Assembly: GCA_902470265.1 (NCBI GenBank)
Contig: CABRFW010000096.1
Coordinates: 1-6,521 of the forward strand
Length of the DNA stretch: 6,521 bases
Direction: 5' to 3'
Source of the DNA: an uncultured Collinsella sp.
GTDB taxonomy: Bacteria > Actinomycetota > Coriobacteriia > Coriobacteriales > Coriobacteriaceae
A program made the position numbers and the translations under genes. The notes under the pieces were generated by a model. The model was not told the origin of the DNA. It saw only the letters and a list, made by a program, of their open reading frames with translations, and made no database searches. Each line of letters opens with the position of its first letter. Position 1 is the stretch's first letter. Shown here piece after piece: positions 1 to 5,919 of the stretch.

Positions 1-829
1 ACACGGCGGCGCCGGACGAAATGCCCACGAGCACGCCCTCCTTGTGGCCCACGGCGCGGCCGGTCGCAAAGGCGTCGTCGTTCTCGACGGGGATGATCTC
101 GTCGTAGACTTGGGTGTCGAGGACGTCGGGCACAAAACCGGCGCCGATACCCTGGATCTTGTGCGGGCCGGCCTGGCCCTTGGAGAGCACCGGGGAGGTG
201 GCGGGCTCGACGGCGACGACCTTAATCTCGGGGTTCTGCTCCTTGAGGAACTCGCCCACGCCGGTCACGGTGCCGCCGGTTCCAACGCCGGCGACGAAGA
301 TGTCGACCTCGCCGTCGGTGTCATCCCAGATCTCGGGGCCGGTCGTGGCCTTGTGGATGGCGGGGTTGGCGGGGTTCACAAACTGGCCGGCGATAATGCT
401 GTTGGGGGTCTCCTTCTGCAGCTCCTCGGCCTTGGCGATGGCGCCCTTCATGCCCTTGGAGCCGTCGGTGAGCACGAGCTGTGCGCCGTATGCCTGCATA
501 AGCTTGCGGCGCTCGACGGACATGGTCTCGGGCATGGTGATGATCACCTTGTAGCCGCGGGCAGCCGCCACCGAGGCGATGCCGACGCCGGTGTTGCCGC
601 TCGTGGGCTCGATGATGGTATAGTCGCCGCCGCGCACGAGCTTGCCGGCCTTCTCGGCCTCGTCGATCATGTTCTTGGCGACGCGGTCTTTGACGGATCC
701 GGCGGGGTTGAAGTATTCCAGCTTGACGAGCACGCGGGCCTTGAGGTCCTCATCGGCCTCAAAGTGAGTGAGCTCCAGAAGCGGAGTGTGGCCGATAAGC
801 TGATCGATGGACGTGTAAACATTGCTCAT
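1..829 (-). CDS. cysK: Cysteine synthase (O-acetylserine sulfhydrylase), C-terminus beyond the window
   Basis: PLP-dependent enzyme that joins O-acetylserine and sulfide to give L-cysteine and acetate in the cytoplasm, the last step of cysteine biosynthesis. The 276 codons present read [20 protein letters not shown] at the N-terminus. The family signatures are visible: NPAGSVKDR with the PLP-binding lysine at residue 47, the substrate loop PTSGNTG (75-81), the phosphate-binding GTGGT (183-187), GIGAGFVP (227-234), and GISSGAA (269-275), whose second serine normally contacts the pyridine nitrogen. Full-length relatives have about 305-310 residues, so roughly 30 C-terminal residues are missing. 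The start is supported by a GGAGG Shine-Dalgarno (836-840) six bases before ATG. It is divergent from an Rrf2-type regulator, a common arrangement for regulated sulfur genes. The fold family includes cystathionine beta-synthase-like enzymes, but length and motifs favour CysK/CysM; CysK is preferred. Confidence 0.95.
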   Translation of the reverse strand, partial: MSNVYTSIDQLIGHTPLLELTHFEADEDLKARVLVKLEYFNPAGSVKDRVAKNMIDEAEKAGKLVRGGDYTIIEPTSGNTGVGIASVAAARGYKVIITMPETMSVERRKLMQAYGAQLVLTDGSKGMKGAIAKAEELQKETPNSIIAGQFVNPANPAIHKATTGPEIWDDTDGEVDIFVAGVGTGGTVTGVGEFLKEQNPEIKVVAVEPATSPVLSKGQAGPHKIQGIGAGFVPDVLDTQVYDEIIPVENDDAFATGRAVGHKEGVLVGISSGAAV

Positions 830-861
830 GGTGAACCTCCAAAGTGTTCAAATGACTGGAT

Positions 862-914
862 ACCGTGTGGTTTTACGGTGTGTATAGCAGCGAAACCCAC
901 AAACCTTATGGGTT
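862..914 (-). promoter_or_regulatory. Two hairpins with complementary loops in the cysK leader
   Basis: In the predicted cysK leader the first hairpin has a 6-bp stem AACCCA/TGGGTT (894-899 with 909-914) around a 9-nt loop. The second has a 5-bp stem ACCGT/ACGGT (862-866 with 875-879) around an 8-nt loop. On the minus strand the first loop contains GGTTT and the second contains AAACC, so the loops could pair over five bases. No U-run follows either hairpin, so neither is a classical terminator. A regulatory role is speculative; short stems like these also arise by chance. Confidence 0.3.
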
Positions 915-936
915 GTTCGTTTTGCTGTTGGCAAGC

Positions 937-965
937 ATAGTAGACAGTAAAGCCTAGTAACGCAA
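937..965 (-). promoter_or_regulatory. Candidate sigma-70-type promoter of cysK
   Basis: On the minus strand TTGCGT (960-965) and TACTAT (937-942) are separated by exactly 17 bases. The -35 box keeps the TTG core and the -10 box matches consensus at four of six positions. It would give a leader of about 100 nt before the cysK start. This rests on pattern only; no transcript evidence is available. Confidence 0.45.
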
Positions 966-997
966 TAGGAAATAGAAGATTATTACGAGTCGATTAA
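964..997. promoter_or_regulatory. Candidate operator repeats between cysK and the Rrf2 gene
   Basis: Two tandem 7-mers, AATAGGA (964-970) and AATAGAA (971-977), abut and overlap the predicted cysK -35 box. Next to them lies a weak dyad TTATT...ATTAA around a CGAGTCG centre (980-997). The position suits a repressor or activator site for the divergent Rrf2-type regulator, whose family binds imperfect AT-rich dyads. The match to a known IscR or CymR box is not good, so this is only a candidate. Confidence 0.2.
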
Positions 998-1040
998 CCA
1001 TCTTGACCGGAACGGGTATTTTCAAAACCAATTTTTCGGC

Positions 1041-1046
1041 TAGAAT
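1041..1046 (+). promoter_or_regulatory. Candidate -10 box of the Rrf2-family gene
   Basis: TAGAAT matches the TATAAT consensus at five of six positions and lies 36 bases before the start codon. No good -35 hexamer lies 16-18 bases upstream, where the sequence is ATTTTC. TTGACC at 1003-1008 is too far away. The promoter may therefore be weak or helped by a bound regulator. An inverted repeat TTTCGG/CCGAAA (1034-1039 and 1064-1069) brackets the likely transcription start. Confidence 0.35.
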
Positions 1047-1082
1047 TTCTACGGACTAAATGACCGAAAGGCAGCACTATAC

Positions 1083-1511
1083 ATGTTGGTTTCTACTAAG
1101 GGCAGATATGCCCTGCGCGTTATGGTCGATCTGGCCGAGCACCAGGCGGCCGGTCGCATCCCGCTCAAAGAGATCGCGGCGCGACAGGGGATTTCCGAGA
1201 AATATCTCGAGAACATCTTGGCTACGCTCGTGCGCGCCAACATGCTTTCGGGCATGCGTGGCAAGGGCGGTGGCTACGTGCTCACGCGCCCGCCCGAGCA
1301 GTACACGGTGGGCGAGATCCTGCGCCTGACCGAGGGTAGTCTGGCGCCGGTCGCATGCCTGGACGGCGACTGCAAGGGCTGCTCGCGTTCGGACGAGTGC
1401 CCCACGCTCGACGTGTGGAAGAACCTGGACAAGCTCATCAACGACTACCTCGACGGTGTGACGCTTGATCAGCTTGTCGCTCCCAACCATGGCTACGACT
1501 ACGTCATCTAA
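1083..1511 (+). CDS. Rrf2/IscR-family transcriptional regulator with a cysteine cluster
   Basis: DNA-binding regulator of 142 residues, the usual Rrf2 length. The N-terminus MLVSTKGRYALRVMVDLAEH is the typical family opening. A winged helix-turn-helix follows at about 27-70 (IPLKEIAARQGISEKYLENI, then the wing GMRGKGGGYVLTRP). The region 92-106 carries four cysteines (C92, C97, C100, C106), followed by PTLDVWKNL, where IscR-type members bind a [2Fe-2S] cluster through three cysteines. The C-terminal tail ending in DYVI resembles CymR-like members, but CymR lacks the cysteine cluster, so an Fe-S-sensing role is more likely. The gene is divergent from cysK and could control it and itself; the target is inferred from position. 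A weak Shine-Dalgarno GAAAGG (1066-1071) lies 11 bases before ATG. No iscS/iscU genes follow, so the name iscR is not applied. Confidence 0.9.
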   Translation: MLVSTKGRYALRVMVDLAEHQAAGRIPLKEIAARQGISEKYLENILATLVRANMLSGMRGKGGGYVLTRPPEQYTVGEILRLTEGSLAPVACLDGDCKGCSRSDECPTLDVWKNLDKLINDYLDGVTLDQLVAPNHGYDYVI

Positions 1512-1537
1512 CCCACACCCGCCATGTGGGGACGGGT
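1512..1537 (+). repeat. Overlapping inverted repeats just after the Rrf2 stop codon
   Basis: CCCACA (1512-1517) can pair with TGTGGG (1525-1530). Alternatively ACCCG (1517-1521) can pair with CGGGT (1533-1537). The two stems share bases and exclude each other. No T-run follows, so this is not an intrinsic terminator by itself; it may stabilise the 3' end or mean nothing. Confidence 0.3.
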
Positions 1538-1579
1538 AGAAATGGTAGATTCTCTCGTCCTTTGAGACTTGATAAATAA

Positions 1580-1617
1580 GAAGGCCGCCCATTTTTGCGA
1601 TGGGCGGCCTTCGTTTT
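1580..1617. terminator. Bidirectional intrinsic terminator between convergent genes
   Basis: A perfect 13-bp GC-rich stem (1580-1592 with 1600-1612) with a 7-nt loop is followed on the plus strand by GTTTTG. On the minus strand a T-rich CTTATTTAT follows. It lies between the plus-strand Rrf2 gene and the minus-strand membrane protein gene and can serve both. Confidence 0.9.
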
Positions 1618-1652
1618 GGGCTGTTGAGACGGGCACGGCCGGAATGGCCGTT

Positions 1653-2018
1653 TTAGTCCTCGGCGATGCTGTCGAGAATGCTGCGCATGATGGACACCAG
1701 GATGCTGCCCATAAAGGCCGAGCCAAAGCTTGCGATGGAGATGCCGACGCCCAGCAGGTTGACCGACAGGTAACTCGCGAGGTCAAGCATAAAGCTGTTG
1801 ACGACAAGCTGGAAAATGCCCAGCGTAATGATCGTGAGCGGCAGCGAGATGACCGTGAGGAACGGTTTGACGAACGAATCGACAATGTTCAGGAACAGTC
1901 CCACAAAGGCAAAGCAGACCCAGGTCTCGGCAAAGCCGAAGGGTTGGATACCGGGGACGAGGAACGTGGCGATCGCGATGGCGATCGAGGTGAAGAGCCA
2001 GTTAAGCATAAAGCGCAT
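1653..2018 (-). CDS. YvlD-like small membrane protein (phage holin family 4_2)
   Basis: A 121-residue, strongly hydrophobic protein with about four membrane segments, roughly at residues 5-22, 32-49, 53-75 and 84-111. The family pattern is visible: N44 with KPFLTVISLPLTIITLGIF (51-69) and N74. That is the conserved N...KP...LPLT..TLG....N signature of the DUF/holin_4_2 (YvlD) proteins. Most members are chromosomal proteins of unknown function. Despite the family name nothing nearby is phage-like, so a lysis role is not suggested. In Bacillus yvlD lies in an envelope-stress operon, which hints at an envelope role but proves nothing here. The ATG is preceded by AAAGGA (2027-2032) at a spacing of 8 bases. 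The gene stands alone and converges on the terminator near 1600. Confidence 0.85.
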   Translation of the reverse strand: MRFMLNWLFTSIAIAIATFLVPGIQPFGFAETWVCFAFVGLFLNIVDSFVKPFLTVISLPLTIITLGIFQLVVNSFMLDLASYLSVNLLGVGISIASFGSAFMGSILVSIMRSILDSIAED

Positions 2019-2228
2019 GGCGTGAATCCTTTCTTGCGCCGGGATTGCTGGCGTCGCGTGAAGCGGCTTACGGCGGCGACCTGGATGGTTGCGCGGGCGC
2101 GCCGCGGTGTTTGGGCGCCCATTGTCTCAAATATTCGTGGAGCTTACGTGCGCATATGGTTTCTAAACGGCGTTCGTCCTGAAAAACGCGCCGCTGGCAG
2201 AGAGTCTTGTCGCTTTAGTTTGGTGGTG
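2019..2228. other. Non-coding divergent spacer
   Basis: Between the YvlD-like gene and the yerC promoter. Apart from the membrane gene's ribosome binding site I see only GC-rich self-complementary stretches: GGCGCGCC at 2096-2103 and the perfect 10-base palindrome TGGGCGCCCA at 2112-2121. No convincing promoter was found for the minus-strand gene, and the plus-strand reading frame through here looks like a shadow. Confidence 0.4.
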
Positions 2229-2237
2229 TGCTACACT
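2207..2237 (+). promoter_or_regulatory. Candidate extended -10 promoter of the TrpR-family gene
   Basis: TGCTACACT (2229-2237) is an extended -10 element (TG, one base, then TACACT). A TTGTCG -35-like hexamer lies at 2207-2212, but the 19-base spacing is longer than ideal; an extended -10 tolerates a poor -35. The leader would be about 100 nt and includes a 5-bp hairpin CGGGC/GCCCG at 2279-2295. Confidence 0.45.
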
Positions 2238-2288
2238 GCTACGGGCAAAAGCCACAGGCGTTGCCCTATTGCATAGAACGGGCGAACG

Positions 2289-2339
2289 ATGCCCGATGTC
2301 AGTATCAACTTCGATGCCTTTTGGCGGGTTTGGCGGTGA
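2289..2339 (+). CDS. Putative 16-residue leader peptide with two Trp codons
   Basis: An ATG-initiated ORF encodes MPDVSINFDAFWRVWR and stops at TGA, three bases before the ATG of the TrpR-family gene and in the same frame. Two tryptophans among its last five residues, directly before a TrpR-family gene, recall attenuation leaders. Against it: there is no good Shine-Dalgarno, the Trp codons are not adjacent, and no terminator hairpin follows. The start ATG is also inside the right half of the CGGGC/GCCCG hairpin. It may be a chance ORF. Confidence 0.25.
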   Translation: MPDVSINFDAFWRVWR

Positions 2340-2342
2340 TCG

Positions 2343-2642
2343 ATGAATATCGAGAACATGTTTGACAAGCCTGATGTCAAGCAGCTGGTCCACGCATTTA
2401 GCCTTTTGGACGACGAGAAGGATATCCAAGCGTTTTTGACCGATATCTGCACGCCGCGCGAGATTTGCGACCTTTCTCAGCGTTTGCAGGTTGCGCGCTA
2501 TTTGGACGAGGGCGAGCCTTATGTTGAGGTTCAGGCCCGTACCGGCGCTTCGTCCACCACGGTGAGCCGCGTTTCAAAGGCGCTGAACGGCGAGTACGGT
2601 GGCTACCGCAAGATCCTCATTAAGTTGGAGGATGGCGAGTAG
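2343..2642 (+). CDS. yerC: YerC/YecD-family TrpR-related DNA-binding protein
   Basis: A 99-residue protein, the normal size for the YerC/YecD branch of the Trp-repressor superfamily. The helical core contains FLTDICTPREICDLSQRLQV (31-50), then a helix-turn-helix with YVEVQARTGASSTTVSRVSK (60-79) as the DNA-reading part, and the tail GEYGGYRK. The members are predicted transcription factors; their ligand and regulon are generally unknown, and binding tryptophan is not established for this branch. The start codon follows a weak GGCGG-type ribosome binding site and an in-frame TGA at 2337, so no longer form is possible. It has its own promoter and terminator and appears to be monocistronic. No trp biosynthesis gene is in the window. 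Confidence 0.9.
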   Translation: MNIENMFDKPDVKQLVHAFSLLDDEKDIQAFLTDICTPREICDLSQRLQVARYLDEGEPYVEVQARTGASSTTVSRVSKALNGEYGGYRKILIKLEDGE

Positions 2643-2666
2643 GCCGGCGACAAAAACGAATTGTGC

Positions 2667-2693
2667 AAAACCGCTCCTCCGGGGGCGGTTTTT
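2667..2693 (+). terminator. Intrinsic terminator of the TrpR-family gene
   Basis: An 11-bp stem with one G-U pair (2667-2677 with 2682-2692), a TCCG tetraloop, and a run of five T at 2689-2693 that overlaps the stem base. It begins 24 bases after the stop codon and separates this gene from addB. Confidence 0.9.
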
Positions 2694-2826
2694 ATATGCC
2701 CGCAATCGGCTGGTTCGTTGGGGCCAGGTTGCTTTGTACCAAAAGATGGAGCTGTGGTGGCAATGTGTCCGCGTGGGCGGGTAGGATGGATGCATTGATT
2801 ATTGCGAACAGTTTGAGCGGAGGACC
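2694..2826 (+). promoter_or_regulatory. addB upstream region and ribosome binding site
   Basis: The addBA promoter must lie here if the terminator before it is effective. TAGGAT (2782-2787) is the best -10-like hexamer, with only a poor TGGCAA (2758-2763) 18 bases upstream. GGAGG (2819-2823) is a strong Shine-Dalgarno, but it sits only three bases before ATG, closer than usual, which may lower AddB translation. Confidence 0.3.
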
Positions 2827-5800
2827 ATGCCTGTTCGAATCTATACCACCAATGCCGGCACGGATTTGAGCGATGCCGAGTCGGCGCTGCTTGCCGACCT
2901 TATTGTCCGCCACGGGCGTGCCGTGTTGCTGGCACCTACGTTTGCCGAGCTCGACCTGTGCCGTCATGATGCGGCGGAAGCCGGCGTTTCGCTGGGTATC
3001 GACTACAAGACGTCTACATCGTGGCTTCGCTCGCTTTGGGAGCTTTTGGGCGACGGGCGCGGTTTCGTCGACAACCTGCAGCGCCAGATGCTGTTCTCGG
3101 ACATGGTCACGCGTCTCGACGATGCCGATCTGCAGCCGCTTTCGCGCAGCCAGGGCACAGTGCGCATGCTCGCGCGCATGGCCCGCGACGTGTTGCCGGG
3201 CGTTGCGGGGACGGGTGCCGAACGATGCCGTGGCGACAACTGCCAGCCTGAGCCAAAAAGCGATGCCGAGGCTCGTGTGTTCGAGCTTTTGCGCGCCTAC
3301 GCGGGCGGTTTGGACCGTCGAGATATGGTTGAGCCCTGCGAGGCAGCTGACATTATGACCAGTGTCCTGGCCGATAGCCTGCCGGCGTGCACTCGCGCCG
3401 TATGCGTGCGCGGTATCACGTCGTTTACGCACGGTCTGCTCGAGCTGCTGTCGGCCGTGGCGAACAATGGGGGAGAGGTCGTCGTGCTGCTTGCCCGCGA
3501 GCAGGCGGCGATGCGCGAGGAGCTTGCCACGGCATTTGATGCCCGCGATGTGTTGTTTGAGATCGCGCCGCTAGGGGAGGGTGTCGGCGCGTCTGATGCC
3601 GCTTACGGGACCGCCGCTCAGCCTGCCTTTATTGAGGTCGCTGGCCCCCATGCCCGTGCTCATGCTTATGCGGACGCAATTGATGATCTGGTAAAAACGT
3701 GCCGGGGTTCCGAGGTCGACGGCGCTTCTGCCGACCCCGTGCGCGTGCTCGTTGTTTCTGCCCGGGCACCCCAGCTGTTCGGCGAACTCGCCTCTCGTCT
3801 GGCGGCGCGTCACATTGCGGCCGAGACGACTGAGTTCACGGCGTTTTCCCAGTCCATCGCGGGCAGGCAGTTTACGGCGCTCGCCAACCTGATCGAGCGT
3901 ATGAAAGCCGCCGACGAGGGCACCGCTTCCAAGACCGAGTGGTGGCCCGCTTCAGAGCTTACCGACTGGATTTATAGCCCGCTTTCGGGTGCCGACGCCG
4001 CGAGCGCCCGCGGCTTCGACAAGAACATGCGCCTGTCGCGCAACAAAACCACTGCGGGCGTCAAGAGCCTGCTGCAGAGCGTGCAGGGCCAGGTGAGGGG
4101 CGCCCGCAAGGCCGCTAGCGAAGATAACTGGTTTAAGAACGTGCCATGCGTGGTCTCGGACGTGTTTCAGGCGCTGTGGCGCGACAAACCCGTGACGGCG
4201 CTCAAGGCCATGCTCGCCGTTGCCGAGGCGCTGCCCGATCGCGCCCTAGGCGGCCTTGACGGCCAGGCCCGTCGCCAGGCAGAGACGGCTCTGCTGCGCC
4301 ATGCCATCGACATCCTTATGAACGATGCTCGCGCGCTTGACGTGTCGCAGGCCGCGACCGTGCCGGTTCTCGACGGCGTTCGAACTAAGGTGGACAAGCG
4401 CAGCACCGCTTACGATTACGAGACCTACGAGGTCGACCGCACGCCACGGGCGCAAGTGCGCTTCGTGTCGCTTGCCGATGCGTCGGTTTTGCGTCCTGGC
4501 GGCTACGATGCCGTGCTGTTTGCCGATGTCGACCTGGACAGCTATCCGCTTTCGCACGAAGAGGGCCCGCTTGCCACGTTGACGGCCGAGCTGCGCCGCG
4601 ACGGCGTGTCTTTGGAGCCCGCCGCCCTGCTGCGCGTGCGCTTTGGCCGTGCAATGCAGGCGACGAGCGGTCCGGTCGCGCTTGCCCGCGTGACACACGA
4701 TCGCCAGGCGCGCGAGTGCTACCCGGCAGCCGTATGGACCGAGCTGCGGGCACATGCCGAGGCCGCTGGCGCTGCCAGGCCCACGCGCGTGGGCGAGGGC
4801 GATATCATCGCCGACTTTGATCCCGCTGCAGGCGAAGGTTTTAGGCGCGAGCGCGTGACCTGCGAAGCTCCTCAGCATCTGAGCGATGAAGCCATTCCGT
4901 ATCTGGTCCTGCGCCGTCGCGATGGCGAGGGCGAGGACGCGCCGCTCGTGCCGCGTCTGACGTCCGCCTCGCAGATCGAGGCCTATTCTACCTGCCCACT
5001 GTGCTGGTTCGTGTCGTATCGCGTCAAGCCCCAGTCTATCGACGCGGGCTTTGGCAACATGGAGAAGGGCAACTTTGTCCACGACGTGCTGGAGCATCTG
5101 CATGCCCGTCTGCCCCAAGAGGGCATGGAGCGCGTGACGCCCGAGAACCTGCCGCGCGCACAGGAGCTGCTGCGCGAGGTCTTTGACGAGACCTTGGCCG
5201 AGCACGCCGGCAAGCGCGGTGCCGAGGGTCCGCTCGTGCCGCTCTCTCCGGTAGAGGAACGTCAGGTGGCCGAGATTCTGCCGCAGCTGGAAGGCGTGCT
5301 CGCCTACGAGTCCGAGGCACTTGCCCCCTTTGCGCCACGCTACCTGGAGTTCGCCTTCAACGAGCTCAAGGTCGAGTATGCCGGTTGGCCGCTTGGCGGG
5401 CGCATCGACCGCGTGGACGTGGACGCCGAGAATCGTGCCGTGGTGATCGACTACAAGCATCGCACGGGCGTTGAGGAGTTTAAGCTCGCCGACCCTACGG
5501 TGCGCGACGAGGAATCGGGCACGGCGCCCATCGACGATCCGCGCTGGTTGCCACCACATACCCAAACGCTCATCTACGCCCAGGCCATGCGCCGGGCGCT
5601 GGATTTGGACACCCGCGCGGCGCTCTACTTTTCGACCAAGGGCGGCAAGCCGGCGTTGCGCGGTGCCGCGAGCGCCGAGCTGCTCGAGGAAGAGCGCGGC
5701 GACGGTCGCATCCCGGGCCTTAAGAAAGGTTTCCCCGGCGAGGGTGGCAGCATGGACTTCGACGTCCTGCTCGATCGCGTTGAGGCCGGCATCGCCGAGC

Positions 5801-5916
5801 GCCTGCGCGAGCTCGAGGCGGGCAACGTTGCCGCCGTCGACCCGGCGTCGGCTCAGGCCGCGCATGCGCGCTGCTCGTATAACCACGAAGGAACGTTTGT
5901 AAGGAGGGACGTGTAG
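2827..5916 (+). CDS. addB: ATP-dependent helicase-nuclease subunit B (AddB/RexB type), PD-(D/E)XK nuclease
   Basis: Subunit of the AddAB complex, which unwinds and resects double-strand DNA ends for RecA loading. The 1029 residues are somewhat shorter than Bacillus AddB (about 1160). The C-terminal RecB-like nuclease is clear: SQIEAYSTCP (715-724), GNFVHDVLEH with H752, GGRIDRVD with D861, VIDYKH with D875 and K877, and QTLIY with Q913 and Y917. The N-terminal two-thirds should be the degenerate helicase part that scans DNA. No Walker A loop is visible; the first residues IYTTNAGTD stand where Bacillus AddB has one, as in RexB-type subunits. Of the four Fe-S cysteines expected, C723 and C1016 are present, but the tail reads CSYNHEGTF and lacks the other two; C726 is an extra cysteine. 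An upstream in-frame stop at 2782 supports this start. The gene is followed after 3 nt by addA. Confidence 0.9.
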   Translation: MPVRIYTTNAGTDLSDAESALLADLIVRHGRAVLLAPTFAELDLCRHDAAEAGVSLGIDYKTSTSWLRSLWELLGDGRGFVDNLQRQMLFSDMVTRLDDADLQPLSRSQGTVRMLARMARDVLPGVAGTGAERCRGDNCQPEPKSDAEARVFELLRAYAGGLDRRDMVEPCEAADIMTSVLADSLPACTRAVCVRGITSFTHGLLELLSAVANNGGEVVVLLAREQAAMREELATAFDARDVLFEIAPLGEGVGASDAAYGTAAQPAFIEVAGPHARAHAYADAIDDLVKTCRGSEVDGASADPVRVLVVSARAPQLFGELASRLAARHIAAETTEFTAFSQSIAGRQFTALANLIERMKAADEGTASKTEWWPASELTDWIYSPLSGADAASARGFDKNMRLSRNKTTAGVKSLLQSVQGQVRGARKAASEDNWFKNVPCVVSDVFQALWRDKPVTALKAMLAVAEALPDRALGGLDGQARRQAETALLRHAIDILMNDARALDVSQAATVPVLDGVRTKVDKRSTAYDYETYEVDRTPRAQVRFVSLADASVLRPGGYDAVLFADVDLDSYPLSHEEGPLATLTAELRRDGVSLEPAALLRVRFGRAMQATSGPVALARVTHDRQARECYPAAVWTELRAHAEAAGAARPTRVGEGDIIADFDPAAGEGFRRERVTCEAPQHLSDEAIPYLVLRRRDGEGEDAPLVPRLTSASQIEAYSTCPLCWFVSYRVKPQSIDAGFGNMEKGNFVHDVLEHLHARLPQEGMERVTPENLPRAQELLREVFDETLAEHAGKRGAEGPLVPLSPVEERQVAEILPQLEGVLAYESEALAPFAPRYLEFAFNELKVEYAGWPLGGRIDRVDVDAENRAVVIDYKHRTGVEEFKLADPTVRDEESGTAPIDDPRWLPPHTQTLIYAQAMRRALDLDTRAALYFSTKGGKPALRGAASAELLEEERGDGRIPGLKKGFPGEGGSMDFDVLLDRVEAGIAERLRELEAGNVAAVDPASAQAAHARCSYNHEGTFVRRDV
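5901..5907 (+). promoter_or_regulatory. Shine-Dalgarno of addA inside the 3' end of addB
   Basis: AAGGAGG is a near-perfect Shine-Dalgarno located within the last addB codons. It is 12 bases before the addA ATG, a long spacing. The addB stop lies between the two, which suggests translational coupling. An in-frame GTG at 5911 is followed immediately by TAG and cannot be the start. Confidence 0.6.
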
Positions 5917-5919
5917 ACC

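Noticed and set aside
904..936. Short ORF MLANSKTNNP on the minus strand in the cysK leader
   Set aside because: Its ATG overlaps the predicted -10 box, so it would not be fully transcribed.
44..940. 298-codon plus-strand frame
   Set aside because: Antisense of cysK. The repetitive G, L, D and V-rich translation is what a complement of a biased gene gives.
1077..1592. 171-codon minus-strand frame
   Set aside because: Antisense of the Rrf2-family gene and it begins inside the terminator stem.
1653..2018. Prophage remnant suggested by the holin family name
   Set aside because: The family is mostly chromosomal and no other phage gene, integrase or attachment site is near.
1569..2276. 235-codon plus-strand frame
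   Set aside because: It starts in the terminator, runs antisense to the YvlD-like gene and through its spacer, and has charged low-complexity content.
2692..3432. 246-codon minus-strand frame
   Set aside because: Overlaps the start of addB in antisense, with no family resemblance.
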